Shown: in pieces, positions 1 to 8,397 of the stretch
How positions within the stretch are numbered: position 1 is the first letter of the stretch
Layout of the letters: every line of letters begins with the position of its first letter
From: Tersicoccus solisilvae
GTDB lineage: Bacteria; Actinomycetota; Actinomycetes; Actinomycetales; Micrococcaceae
Length of the DNA: 64,000 nt
Direction: 5' to 3'
Assembly: GCF_014643255.1 (NCBI RefSeq)
Contig: NZ_BMJI01000001.1
Span: 186,001-250,000 of the forward strand
Notes under the pieces: model-generated
What the model was told of the DNA's origin: nothing
The model's database searches: none
What the model saw: only the letters and a program-made list of their open reading frames with translations
Position numbers and translations under genes: made by a program

Positions 1-538
1 CGGTCAGGGGCAGCTCCGCCCGCAACAGGCCCGGGCTGAGCACGCGCAAGTAGGCGCCGGTGCGCCCGCGCTCGGTGAACAACCGCAACCAGCCGGTCAC
101 GCCCATCGCCGTGCGAAACGTGCCGCAGGGCACACGCGGGCCCGTGACCTGCAGTTCCACGTCACCGACCCGCCACCGCTCCCCCAGGATCGCCCCGTCG
201 ACGTCGTAGCCGGCGGTCGTCAGGTTCTCGCCGAAGGCGCCCGGCGGCAGCGCCCGGCCCAGCCGCCCACCCCAGTGCTTCAGCTCCTCGAGGGCCACCG
301 CGTACACGGCCTGGTCCGTGCCCCCGTGGTGCCGGGTGTCGCCGATGACGTCACCGGCCAACCCACTGCCCGCGGTCGAGGAGCGCGGCCCCGGGTCGGC
401 GACGGCGACCGGCCCGGTCACCGGCCGCTTGTGGATCCCGGTGACGCGCCCGGACGCGGCGCGCGGACGCGGGGTGCCCGCCCCGACGTTCACGCTGACG
501 ATCCTGCCGTGCGGCGTGGGTGACTCGGTGTGCTCCAT
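1..538 (-). CDS. MOSC domain-containing protein (YiiM-like), 3' end cut off by the window
   Basis: The frame opens at an ATG at 538 on the minus strand and runs off the left edge, so only about 179 residues are visible. It shows the MOSC landmarks GAFGENLTTAGYD and GPRVPCGTF; the Cys in the second is the conserved MOSC cysteine. MOSC domains bind molybdenum cofactor or sulfur carriers. YiiM-type members reduce N-hydroxylated compounds or have unknown substrates. The protein diverges from the sugar-metabolism pair that starts at 626, so the 87-bp gap should hold two promoters. The family assignment is firm, the substrate is unknown, and the C-terminus cannot be assessed. Confidence 0.8.
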   Translation of the reverse strand, partial: MEHTESPTPHGRIVSVNVGAGTPRPRAASGRVTGIHKRPVTGPVAVADPGPRSSTAGSGLAGDVIGDTRHHGGTDQAVYAVALEELKHWGGRLGRALPPGAFGENLTTAGYDVDGAILGERWRVGDVELQVTGPRVPCGTFRTAMGVTGWLRLFTERGRTGAYLRVLSPGLLRAELPLT

Positions 539-613
539 GCCCTCATCCTCGCCCCGGACGAGCGGCGGCGGCAGTACCGGTCGTAAACGCTTTCTCCCGT
601 GTCAGCGCGCCCT

Positions 614-619
614 TAGCAT
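614..619 (+). promoter_or_regulatory. -10 element TAGCAT, consistent with a leaderless transcript
   Basis: TAGCAT lies exactly 6 nt before the GTG start at 626, and there is no Shine-Dalgarno sequence in between. In actinobacteria a TANNNT hexamer placed this way usually means transcription starts at the first base of the start codon. The start choice for the HAD gene rests on this spacing. Confidence 0.5.
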
Positions 620-625
620 GGTGCC

Positions 626-1336
626 GTGGACTGGAGCGACTTCGACGCCGTCCTGTTCGACCTCGACGGCGTCCTGACCCCGACCGCGCAGATCCACCGG
701 ACCGCGTGGGCGGAGATGTTCGACGCCTTCCTCGCCGGGCGCGATCAGCCGCCGTTCACCGACGCGGACTACTTCGCGCACGTGGACGGGCGGCCCCGCG
801 CCGACGGGGTCCGGGCGTTCCTCGCCTCCCGCGGGATCGAACTGCCCGAGGGCGGCCCGGACGACCCCGAGGACGCCGAGACGGTGCACGGCCTGGGCAA
901 CCGCAAGAACGCGGCCTTCAACGCCGTCCTCGCCCGCGACGGCATCGCCCCCTACCCCGGGTCCCGGCGGTTGCTCGACGCGCTGCGGGAGCGAGGCACC
1001 GCGCTGGCCGTCGTCTCGTCGTCCCGCAACGCGCGGCCCGTGCTGGAGGCCGCCGGGATCCGCGCGGACATCGACTGCGTCGTCGACGGGCTGACCGCCG
1101 CCGATGAGGACCTCGCGGGCAAGCCGGCGCCCGACACCTTCCTGCGCGCCGCGCACCTGCTCGGCGTGGACCCGGCCCGCGCCGTGGTCGTCGAGGACGC
1201 GACCTCCGGGGTCGCCGCCGGCCGGGCCGGGCGCTTCGGCCTGGTCCTCGGCGTGGACCGCGGCGCCGGAGCCGACACCCTGACCGACGCGGGAGCCGAC
1301 GTCGTCGTCACCGACCTGGACGAGGTGCTGCCATGA
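626..1336 (+). CDS. HAD-superfamily beta-phosphoglucomutase-like phosphatase/mutase
   Basis: This 236-residue HAD protein has motif I LFDLDGVLTPT (nucleophile Asp12, acid/base Asp14), a motif II Ser in the VVSSSRNA stretch, the motif III Lys in LAGKPAPDTF, and the VVEDATSGVAAGRAG box typical of beta-phosphoglucomutases. Its stop overlaps the start of the GH65 gene by 4 bp, so the two are probably co-translated. The expected job is isomerising the beta-glucose-1-phosphate released by the phosphorylase to glucose-6-phosphate. The residue after motif I is Pro where many beta-PGMs have Asp. A plain sugar phosphatase is possible, but the pairing with GH65 favours a mutase. Confidence 0.85.
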   Translation: MDWSDFDAVLFDLDGVLTPTAQIHRTAWAEMFDAFLAGRDQPPFTDADYFAHVDGRPRADGVRAFLASRGIELPEGGPDDPEDAETVHGLGNRKNAAFNAVLARDGIAPYPGSRRLLDALRERGTALAVVSSSRNARPVLEAAGIRADIDCVVDGLTAADEDLAGKPAPDTFLRAAHLLGVDPARAVVVEDATSGVAAGRAGRFGLVLGVDRGAGADTLTDAGADVVVTDLDEVLP

Positions 1337-3903
1337 TCGCCGGACACACGGCCGGGGTGGAGAACGAGCCGGAGTCGTTCACCGACCCCCTGAACCGGGA
1401 CCGGTTCCCCGCCGACCCGTGGCGCCTGACGGAGACGTGGCCGACCACCGCGGACCTGCACCTGACCGAGACCCTGTTCGCCGTCGGCAACGGGTACCTG
1501 GGGATGCGGGACAACCCGCCGGAGGGCCGGGATGCGCACACCCACGGCACGTACATCAACGGGTTCCACGAGACGTGGGTGATCCGCCACGCCGAGTCGG
1601 CGTTCGGCTTCGCCAAGACCGGCCAGACGATGGTCAACGTCCCCGACGCGAAGCTGATGAAGCTCTACGTGGATGACGAGCCGCTGCTGCTGTCCGTGGC
1701 GGACCTCGAGCACTACGAGCGGTCCGTGGACTTCCGGGACGGCATCCTGCGGCGGAACCTGATCTGGCGCACGCCGGCGGGCAAGCGCGTGATGGTGGAG
1801 TCCTCGCGGATGATCTCGCTGGACCAGCGGCACCTGGCGGTGATGACGCTGAAGGTGACGATGCTCGACGGCGACGCCCCGGTGGCCGTCTCCTCCCAGA
1901 TACTCAACCGGCAGGACGGGGTCGACGAGTATCACGTGAGCGCCGCCGCGATGGGTGAGGGCGTGGATCCGCGCAAGTCCGCCCGGCTGTCCGCCCGGGT
2001 GCTCGAGCCGCGGGGGGACTGGTGCAGCGGGCGCCGGATGATCCTCGGGTACCAGTGCGCCTCGTCGCGGATGACGCTCGCCGTCGGCGCCGACCACACG
2101 ATCGAGACGGAGAACGAGTACGAGGAGCTGATCAGCACCGAGGCGGACCTGGGCAAGAAGGTCTACCGCGTGCAGGCGACCGCGGGCCGGCCGATCACCA
2201 TCACGAAGACGGTGGCGTACCACTCCTCGCGGGGCGTGCCGGTGCGCGAGCTGTTCGACCGGTGCCGGCGCACGCTGGACCGGTTCCGTGCCGACGGCCC
2301 GCAGGTCAGCCGCGACGCCCAGCGCGCCTGGCTGGACCGGTTCTGGGCCGACGCCGACGTCGAGGTCGAGAGCGGCGACGAGAACGCCGCCACCCAGCAG
2401 GCCATCCGCTGGAACCTGTTCCAGATCGCGCAGGCCACCGCCCGGGCGGATCAGCTCGGGGTGCCCGCGAAGGGGGTCACCGGCTCCGGGTACGAGGGGC
2501 ACTACTTCTGGGACACCGAGGTCTACGTCATCCCGTTCCTCTCCTACACGTGTCCCGGGCTGGCCCGGAACGCCCTGCGGTTCCGCGTGAACCAGTTGGA
2601 CAAGGCCCGGGAACGAGCCCGGGAGCTGGCCCAGCGCGGCGCCCTCTACCCCTGGCGGACCATCAACGGCGAGGAGGCCTCCGCCTACTACGCCGCCGGG
2701 ACCGCGCAGTACCACATCGACGCGGACATCGCCTTCGCGGTCAGCCGCTACGTGGACACCACCGGGGATCTCGAGTTCATGCGCGGCAACGGCATCGACA
2801 TCCTGGTCGAGACGGCGCGGATGTGGGAGGACCTCGGCTTCTGGCGGGAGAACGACCGCCGCGTGTTCAACATCCACGGCGTCACCGGGCCGGACGAGTA
2901 CACCACCGTCGTGAACAACAACCTGTTCACCAACGTGATGGCCCGGTACAACCTGGAGCGGGCGGCGGACTCGGTGCGGGCCCTGCGGCGAACCGACCGG
3001 GCCGCCTACGAGCGGATGGTGCACCGCCTGGACCTGGACCCGGCCGAGCCGGGCAAGTGGCGGGACTGTGCGGCCCACATGACCATCCCGTACGACGAGG
3101 AGCTGGGCATCCATCCCCAGGACGAGCACTTCCTGGACCGGGAGATGTGGGACCTGCCGGCCACACCGGAGGACCGGCGGCCCCTGATGCTGCACTACCA
3201 CCCGCTGGTGATCTACCGGTTCCAGGTGCTCAAGCAGGCCGACGTCGTGCTCGCCATGTTCCTGCAGGGCCACCGGTTCACGCAGGCGCAGAAGAAGGCG
3301 AACTTCGACTACTACGACCCGATCACCACGGGCGACTCCACCCTCTCGGCGGTGGTGCAGTCGATCATCGCCGCCGAGGTCGGCTACGAGCAGTCCGCGC
3401 TCGACTACTTCCTGCACGGCCTCTACGTGGACCTCGCCGACCTGCACCGGAACACCGTGGACGGGGTGCACATCGCCTCCGCCGGCGGGGTGTGGAACTC
3501 CCTGGTGTACGGGTTCGGCGGCATGATGGATCTGCGCGTGGGGCTCGGCTTCGATCCCCGGCTGCCCGAGTCCTGGTCGAAGCTGACGTTCCGGATCCGC
3601 CGGCACGGAGTGCGGATGCGAATCGAGGTCGAGCAGGAACGCCTGACCGCGACGATCGAGGACGGCGAGGGCCCGGTGTCGCTGTCGGTGCGAGGCCGCG
3701 ACCTGCAGGTGACGACGCTGGAGCCGCTGGTCGTCCCGCTGGTGGGCCAGGGACCGCGGCACGGGCGGGCGCCGCGCACGCCGGTGCTCGGCGGGACCCG
3801 GGAGGACGGCTCGGTCATCACCGCGGCCCTGCCCACGGACACGGCGCAGCTGGATCAGGTCCGGCCCGCCGAACAGATCCACCCCGCCGCCGAGCCCGCC
3901 TGA
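1333..3903 (+). CDS. Glycoside hydrolase family 65 disaccharide phosphorylase (maltose/trehalose/kojibiose type)
   Basis: The protein has 856 residues, close to the family's usual 750-850. GH65 phosphorylases split alpha-linked glucose disaccharides with inorganic phosphate, giving beta-glucose-1-phosphate. The N-terminal super-sandwich domain covers about residues 1-330 (GNGYLGMRDNPPE), followed by an (alpha/alpha)6 barrel. HGVTGPDEYTTVVNNN carries the presumed catalytic acid Glu522, and the phosphate-binding region lies in YDPITTGDSTLS and HIASAGGVWNSLVYGFGG. ATG overlaps the upstream beta-PGM-like gene by 4 bp. Which disaccharide is used cannot be read from sequence here. No sugar transporter or regulator lies next to it, so the substrate may be internal, such as trehalose. 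Confidence 0.9.
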   Translation: MIAGHTAGVENEPESFTDPLNRDRFPADPWRLTETWPTTADLHLTETLFAVGNGYLGMRDNPPEGRDAHTHGTYINGFHETWVIRHAESAFGFAKTGQTMVNVPDAKLMKLYVDDEPLLLSVADLEHYERSVDFRDGILRRNLIWRTPAGKRVMVESSRMISLDQRHLAVMTLKVTMLDGDAPVAVSSQILNRQDGVDEYHVSAAAMGEGVDPRKSARLSARVLEPRGDWCSGRRMILGYQCASSRMTLAVGADHTIETENEYEELISTEADLGKKVYRVQATAGRPITITKTVAYHSSRGVPVRELFDRCRRTLDRFRADGPQVSRDAQRAWLDRFWADADVEVESGDENAATQQAIRWNLFQIAQATARADQLGVPAKGVTGSGYEGHYFWDTEVYVIPFLSYTCPGLARNALRFRVNQLDKARERARELAQRGALYPWRTINGEEASAYYAAGTAQYHIDADIAFAVSRYVDTTGDLEFMRGNGIDILVETARMWEDLGFWRENDRRVFNIHGVTGPDEYTTVVNNNLFTNVMARYNLERAADSVRALRRTDRAAYERMVHRLDLDPAEPGKWRDCAAHMTIPYDEELGIHPQDEHFLDREMWDLPATPEDRRPLMLHYHPLVIYRFQVLKQADVVLAMFLQGHRFTQAQKKANFDYYDPITTGDSTLSAVVQSIIAAEVGYEQSALDYFLHGLYVDLADLHRNTVDGVHIASAGGVWNSLVYGFGGMMDLRVGLGFDPRLPESWSKLTFRIRRHGVRMRIEVEQERLTATIEDGEGPVSLSVRGRDLQVTTLEPLVVPLVGQGPRHGRAPRTPVLGGTREDGSVITAALPTDTAQLDQVRPAEQIHPAAEPA

Positions 3904-4157
3904 GCCCGTCGTCGCCGTCGTCCACACCTGTGGACAACCCTGTGGGCGTGTCGCGCACAGCGGTGGACAGCCGCACACCGCCGCGATGACGGCGATCGGC
4001 CCGGAGTTACACGACTGTGCTTTGTCCACACTGTGGGTATCGATGTGGACAACCCGGGTCGCCGCCGGATGCACCGCAGCCCCGGTGCCGCAGCACCGGG
4101 GCCGTACTGAAGAGTTCTGTTCGCGCTCGTTCCCGAGCGCGTCGACCGCTGTGCGGG
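3904..4157. other. Gene-free spacer between convergent genes holding a cluster of DnaA boxes
   Basis: The spacer separates the 3' ends of two convergent genes, so no promoter is expected. It contains three perfect actinobacterial DnaA boxes: TTGTCCACA at 4022-4030, and the reverse form TGTGGACAA at 3929-3937 and 4044-4052. A one-mismatch box, TCGTCCACA, sits at 3918-3926. The 3918-3937 pair forms an inverted dyad with a 2-nt spacer, the same design as near dnaA and in parB. It lies 18 kb from dnaA. A DnaA-titration or secondary binding locus is the inferred role; no gene is visible. Confidence 0.55.
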
Positions 4158-5012
4158 TCAGGTGAGGCCGGAGGCGGTCACCAGGCGCAGCACGGTCAGC
4201 GCGGCCAGCACCACGAGCACCCCGGCCAGGCCGAGCCACTGGACCCGGGCCCGCTTCGGCCCGCGGGGCGCCCACACCAGGGGCACGGCGGCCAGGGCGC
4301 CGGTGAGAAGCCCGCCCAGGTGGGCCTGCCACGAGATGGAGGTATAGAAGAAGCCGAGCGCGGCGTTGATGGCGAGCACGATCAGCAGGGCGCGCGTGTC
4401 CGCGCCGAGCCGGCGCTGGATCACGAAGAGCGCGCCGAACAGGCCGAAGATCGCCCCGGACGCGCCGACGACGAGGGTCAGCGGATCGCCGAGCCACAGC
4501 ACGCCGACCGCACCGCCGATCAGGGCGAGCAGGTAAACAGCCAGGAAGCGGGCGCGACCGAGCATCGGCTCGAGGGCCTGGCCGAGCGCCCACAGGGCGT
4601 ACATGTTGAACATGATGTGCAGCAGGAACCCCGGGGAGTGCAGGAATCCGCTGGTGATCATGCGCCACGGCTCGGTGGCCGTGAGCACGGGGGCGTAGCC
4701 GAGGGCGTAGGTGACGCCGGGCACGAGGTACTGGGCGACGAAGACGACGACGCAGAGGCCGATCAGGGTCCAGGTGACGATCGGCCGGCCGCCGCGCACC
4801 ACGCCGCCGAACGCGGTGCGGGGAGTGGGCGTGGCGGCCGCCTGTTCGGCGACGCAATCCACGCACTGGACACCGACGGCGGCGGGTCGCTGGCACTGGG
4901 CGCACACGGGTCGCCCGCAGCGCTGGCAGCGCACATACGACACGGCGTCCGGGTGCCGGGGGCACCGCGGCTCCGTGTCGGTCCCGCCGACCGCCGGTTG
5001 TCCGAAGCTCAT
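4158..5012 (-). CDS. Rhomboid-family intramembrane serine protease with N-terminal zinc-binding module
   Basis: This is a 284-residue membrane protein. The first ~60 residues carry paired Cys and His positions (CPRHPDAVSYVRCQRCGRP, CAQCQR, CVDC), a B-box-like zinc ribbon common in actinobacterial rhomboids. Six or seven TM helices follow. GASGAIFGLFG holds the nucleophilic Ser of the GxSG motif, and QAHLGGLLTG holds the catalytic His. LHIMFNMYALWALG is the usual rhomboid TM2 motif. Rhomboids cleave single-pass membrane proteins inside the bilayer; the substrate is unknown. It reads in the same direction as the cyclophilin gene 23 bp upstream and may be co-transcribed with it. Confidence 0.9.
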   Translation of the reverse strand: MSFGQPAVGGTDTEPRCPRHPDAVSYVRCQRCGRPVCAQCQRPAAVGVQCVDCVAEQAAATPTPRTAFGGVVRGGRPIVTWTLIGLCVVVFVAQYLVPGVTYALGYAPVLTATEPWRMITSGFLHSPGFLLHIMFNMYALWALGQALEPMLGRARFLAVYLLALIGGAVGVLWLGDPLTLVVGASGAIFGLFGALFVIQRRLGADTRALLIVLAINAALGFFYTSISWQAHLGGLLTGALAAVPLVWAPRGPKRARVQWLGLAGVLVVLAALTVLRLVTASGLT

Positions 5013-5035
5013 GCTCGAGGGGTCCTCAGTTGGGC

Positions 5036-5578
5036 TCAGACGTCCTCGACGTCGATGCTGGTGATCTTCACGTCGTCGACGGGCTTGTCGCCGCGGTCCG
5101 TGGCCACCCCGTTGAGCTTGTCGACGACGGCGCGCGAATCGGCGTCGGTGACCTCACCGAAGATGGTGTGCTTGCCCTGCAGCCAGGTGGTGGGCACCGT
5201 GGTGATGAAGAACTGCGAGCCGTTGGTGCCACGGCCGCCGCGCTTGCCGGCGTTCGCCATGGCCAGCTTGTAGGGCTGGGTGAAGTCCAGGTCGGGGGCG
5301 ATCTCGTCGTCGAACTCGTAGCCGGGGCCCCCGACGCCGCGCCCGAGCGGATCGCCGCCCTGGATCATGAAGTCCTTGATGATGCGGTGGAAGATGACGC
5401 CGTCGTACAGCGGGTCGGTGGTCTTCTCGCCGGTGGCCGGGTGGGTCCACTCGCGCTTGCCGGTGGCGAGTTCGACGAAGTTCGCCACGGTCTTCGGGGC
5501 GTGGTTGCCGAAGAGGTCGACGACGATGTCGCCGAGGGTGGTGTGGATGGTCGCCTTCTGCGTTGCCTGTGCACTCAT
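5036..5578 (-). CDS. Peptidyl-prolyl cis-trans isomerase, cyclophilin type
   Basis: This 180-residue cytoplasmic cyclophilin catalyses proline cis-trans isomerisation during protein folding. Characteristic segments are VIFHRIIKDFMIQGGDP (with the catalytic Arg region) and GSQFFITTVPTTWLQGKHTIFGEV. The frame stays open far upstream, but homology begins at MSAQATQKATIHTT, so the ATG at 5578 is chosen. There is no signal peptide. The same gene lies near gyrA in many actinobacteria (ppiA/cfp22-like), which supports conserved origin-proximal synteny. Confidence 0.92.
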   Translation of the reverse strand: MSAQATQKATIHTTLGDIVVDLFGNHAPKTVANFVELATGKREWTHPATGEKTTDPLYDGVIFHRIIKDFMIQGGDPLGRGVGGPGYEFDDEIAPDLDFTQPYKLAMANAGKRGGRGTNGSQFFITTVPTTWLQGKHTIFGEVTDADSRAVVDKLNGVATDRGDKPVDDVKITSIDVEDV

Positions 5579-5737
5579 GGGGCCGATTCTTCCATGCAGC
5601 ACCGACAGGACGGCCGGATCGCGGGCCCTGACGGGCGGGTTCAGCGCACAGTGAAACGGCGCCGACGGGCGATAGTGCGAGTCTGGCGCGACCCCGTAGG
5701 CTAGGGGCGGACCACCACACCCTTTCTGGAGGTAGAT

Positions 5738-6472
5738 GTGAGCAAGAAGGACAAGTCCGCCGAGGGCGCCCTGAACTGGGCGGTCTCCCGCGTGCAGGCG
5801 GGGATCGACACCGCGTCCCCCGCCGTCCAGAGTGCTGCCCGCCGAGCCGGTCACGAGCTGGCCGACGGCGTCGCCACCCTGACGCCGAAGCTGCAGCGCA
5901 GCCTGGACGCGGCCGGCCCGCGCATCTCGAAGGCCGTGGACAGCGCGGGCCCGGCGCTGCAGAAGCAGCTCGACCGGGCGACCCCGGCGCTGAACACCGC
6001 GCGCGACAAGGTGGTCGACCAGTACATCCCGGCGGCGCAGCTGAAGATCGGCGACGTCGCGGCCCAGGTAGCGAAGCGGCTCGGCGGGGTGGAGACCCCG
6101 GAGCAGCTCGACTTCATCGTCGCCAAGATCACCGGTGACAAGAAGGCCGTCAAGAAGGCGCAGAAGGCCTTGGTCGACGCGGCGAAGACCGCGTCGAAGA
6201 ACGCCAAGCGCTCCAGCGGCAAGACCGGCAAGGGCTGGCTGGTAGTCGGCGCGATCACCGCGGCCGCCGTGGCCGGTGTCTCCGCGTGGCGCGCGTCCAA
6301 GCCGGTCGAGGACCCGTGGAAGACCCCGCAGCCGACCGCCCCGCGCGTGACCACCACGGTCTCCGGTGGCGACGGCAAGCACGTGGCGGACACCGCGCCG
6401 ACGGCTCCGGCCGCGGGCGCGCAGGCGCCGATCGCCCCCACCACCGGCACGACGGGGACCTCGCAGTCCTGA
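5738..6472 (+). CDS. Conserved actinobacterial one-TM protein of unknown function
   Basis: This 244-residue protein starts at a GTG preceded by a strong CTGGAGGTAG ribosome-binding site. Residues 1-160 are rich in Ala, Lys and short helical repeats of the form SAGPALQKQLDRATPAL, resembling an extended coiled or amphipathic bundle. One hydrophobic segment, WLVVGAITAAAVAGVSAW at about 168-186, can span the membrane and is followed by a Pro/Thr/Ala-rich tail. It is transcribed divergently from the cyclophilin gene. Similar proteins beside ppiA are known in actinobacteria, but no function is recognised. The tail could be extracytoplasmic if the N-terminus is inside; the topology is inference. Confidence 0.75.
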   Translation: MSKKDKSAEGALNWAVSRVQAGIDTASPAVQSAARRAGHELADGVATLTPKLQRSLDAAGPRISKAVDSAGPALQKQLDRATPALNTARDKVVDQYIPAAQLKIGDVAAQVAKRLGGVETPEQLDFIVAKITGDKKAVKKAQKALVDAAKTASKNAKRSSGKTGKGWLVVGAITAAAVAGVSAWRASKPVEDPWKTPQPTAPRVTTTVSGGDGKHVADTAPTAPAAGAQAPIAPTTGTTGTSQS

Positions 6473-6490
6473 CGCCGTAGCTCTACGCAG

Positions 6491-6523
6491 AGGGCCCGGT
6501 GATCATCACGGTCACCGGGCCCT
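6491..6523 (+). terminator. Hairpin terminator after the one-TM protein gene
   Basis: AGGGCCCGGTGA (6491-6502) and TCACCGGGCCCT (6512-6523) form a perfect 12-bp stem with a 9-nt loop followed by TTTC. It begins 18 bp after the stop at 6472 and marks the left edge of the AT-richer island. Confidence 0.75.
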
Positions 6524-6564
6524 TTCGTGTGCAACCTCGAGTCTGGAGTCAGGCCACCCGACAC

Positions 6565-8160
6565 CTACGAATCGATGGCGAGATCCGCCTTCAACTCCTT
6601 ATACACGCGCATCGGAGGACGGATTAGTGGCGCCAAGTGCTGGATCGCAAACGCTCGCGCAGTAGTTCCGGCGCCTCCGAGCGAAAGACGCTTCCGGATG
6701 TCGGTGTACATGGGGCCTGCTGCCGACTTAACATCATCTGGGTCCTTCCCCCGACCAGCAAGTTCGTCCATCCTCCGCAACCGAATCGACGCCAGATCGG
6801 TCTTGGCCTCGGGAACACCCAGGCGATCACACAGCGCGTCGAGAACCTCTTGATCGAATAAGTAGCCTTCGATATGCCTCCGGCTCAGAACTCGGGTTCC
6901 GTTGCCTCGCCATTCAGCAACTTCCGATTCTGAAGCAAGGTCGCGGTCCCTCAATCGAATAACGTTTGTACCCTCGACGATCGTCTGCAGTGTCGAAGTC
7001 AGACCCAACTTGTCCAACTGCGCGTCTGAGCTGTTTCCGACTGAGACGAAATCAGTGTCAGGGTACTCCGCCGAAAAGATCTGTCGATAGCACTGCGCGT
7101 CAAAGCCGTCTCCGCTCCCCTCACACATTACGACCGTCCTTGGCGCTACCAAAGTCGCGATGTCGTCCATAGCTACTACCAAGTTTCGTTTCCAAAATTC
7201 TCTACTTGGTCGCACGGGAGTCATGCGAACCGGCTTATCGAAGTCGTGGGATCCAAAGTCAAGAAAAGCGACGCCGTCGCCGCCTTGAGCCGATATCTTT
7301 ACCGCCTCAGACATGAATCCCAGACTATGTGAAGCAAGAATCAGTTGAGCATCAGCCGGCATGAGCCGAAGCAACTCCCGGAGAACAAGGCCTTGAGCGG
7401 CCGTTCCAATGTGGACTTCCGGCTCATCGATACACCAGATAGACCGCTCAAAGTATTCAGCCTTGATCACTGAATCAAGGAGAAGGTCAAAGACCGCCTT
7501 CTCTCCGGCCGACAGATTCACGTAGGGAAATCCCCGCGATTCGCCTTTAGTGAATTCGAAAGCTCGGCCGCGCGACAGGCCGCCGATTCGGGTGAGAACG
7601 AGATCTGGAAAAACTCTTTGCAACGAATCTCTGAGACTCCCAGTCAGCCGGTCTCTAATCTCAGCTTTAGTGGCGTTATCCGGCGTGGTTTCATCATAAA
7701 CGGCCGAGAATGTCTGCCAAAGTAACCGTTGATAGTTCTCAGAGACCGACTGATCGATATCGACCGCCCGGCGCGCGTAACCCTTATCCTCGAGAGGAGA
7801 AGGTTGCTGCGTGAGGTTCTGAACGTTGAAGTCCGCTTCGTGCCGGTACGCCGTCCGAAAATAGACGGTAGAGTGACGCAGTGACTCTTGATCAGATTCT
7901 TCACCGTGCAACTCGACGGTCACGCGCCGATACCATTCTGCAGGGTCCGAAGCGCCGAACTTAGAATGGTAGTCGTCTGTTCCCTGTGCCGTGTTCCAGG
8001 CGGACAACCTGTACCAGGTTTGAAGACCGTCAAAGAATGAAGATTTCCCGACGCCATTTGGGCCCGCGAGTACGATAAGTCGAGCGGAGGCCGGTACCTC
8101 TTCTATAGTTAAGTCGGAAAAGCGCCGGAAGTTCTTGAGATGAACCGCCTTTAGTCGCAC
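6565..8160 (-). CDS. ABC-type AAA ATPase fused to a TOPRIM/DUF4435-like domain (candidate fused PARIS-like defence protein)
   Basis: The protein has 531 residues. Residues 1-300 form an SMC/OLD-like ATPase: Walker A GPNGVGKS (33-40), signature LSAGE (216-220), Walker B IWCIDEPEVH (Asp245, Glu246) and H-loop ASHS (His278). Residues 341-440 look like TOPRIM/DUF4435: VVMCEGSGD (Glu347, Asp351), RLRDRD (Asp405, Asp407) and RRHIEGYLF (430 on). This order matches AAA15-ATPase plus DUF4435 nuclease proteins, including fused forms of the PARIS anti-phage system and OLD-like nucleases. Base composition is far lower in GC than the flanks and codon use is mixed, which suggests horizontal transfer. The start is GTG after GGGGG. 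It is a single-gene unit with no partner gene. Domain calls are solid; the defence role is inference. Confidence 0.8.
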   Translation of the reverse strand: MRLKAVHLKNFRRFSDLTIEEVPASARLIVLAGPNGVGKSSFFDGLQTWYRLSAWNTAQGTDDYHSKFGASDPAEWYRRVTVELHGEESDQESLRHSTVYFRTAYRHEADFNVQNLTQQPSPLEDKGYARRAVDIDQSVSENYQRLLWQTFSAVYDETTPDNATKAEIRDRLTGSLRDSLQRVFPDLVLTRIGGLSRGRAFEFTKGESRGFPYVNLSAGEKAVFDLLLDSVIKAEYFERSIWCIDEPEVHIGTAAQGLVLRELLRLMPADAQLILASHSLGFMSEAVKISAQGGDGVAFLDFGSHDFDKPVRMTPVRPSREFWKRNLVVAMDDIATLVAPRTVVMCEGSGDGFDAQCYRQIFSAEYPDTDFVSVGNSSDAQLDKLGLTSTLQTIVEGTNVIRLRDRDLASESEVAEWRGNGTRVLSRRHIEGYLFDQEVLDALCDRLGVPEAKTDLASIRLRRMDELAGRGKDPDDVKSAAGPMYTDIRKRLSLGGAGTTARAFAIQHLAPLIRPPMRVYKELKADLAIDS

Positions 8161-8353
8161 TAGAATACCCCCGTTAGTCGCTCACTCAAATATTCACCAT
8201 TGTGGCGCAAAGCTCGTCGCCCCGCAATGCCCAGAGACATTGATTCTGTTTGTTCTCAGAATGAGTTGCGATAATTCAGCGGACCGATCGTTTCCTGGTC
8301 CGTGTAAGCACGGCAACCACCCGAAAGAAGCCTATGAAGCCTCTGTACCGGCG
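8161..8353 (-). promoter_or_regulatory. AT-richer upstream region of the ATPase-TOPRIM gene with a small dyad
   Basis: There is no gene in this 193-bp stretch, which shares the lower GC of the island. ATTCTG (8243-8248) and CAGAAT (8257-8262) form an inverted repeat with an 8-nt centre, about 85 bp upstream of the GTG start, and could be an operator. A second weak dyad, GGACC/GGTCC, lies at about 8280-8301. The promoter itself could not be placed with confidence. Confidence 0.35.
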
Positions 8354-8387
8354 ACGAAGGCCCGGTCCGCAAGGACCGGGCCTTCGT
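8354..8387 (-). terminator. Strong hairpin between tRNA-Ala and the island gene
   Basis: ACGAAGGCCCGGTCC (8354-8368) pairs perfectly over 15 bp with 8373-8387 around a GCAA tetraloop. It lies 10 bp past the 3' end of tRNA-Ala, so it probably ends the tRNA-Ile/DLW-39/tRNA-Ala transcript. It may also insulate the island gene. Confidence 0.75.
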
Positions 8388-8397
8388 GTTCGACGAG

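Noticed and set aside
952-4965. A 1337-residue open frame on the minus strand across the GH65 gene
   Set aside because: It is antisense to a well-recognised gene and has Arg/His/Gly-rich shadow composition with no domain. Long antisense frames are common in GC-rich DNA.
6565-8397. tRNA-Ala as an integration site for the low-GC island
   Set aside because: No repeat of the tRNA 3' end was found at the far side, no integrase is present, and a tRNA terminator lies between the tRNA and the island.
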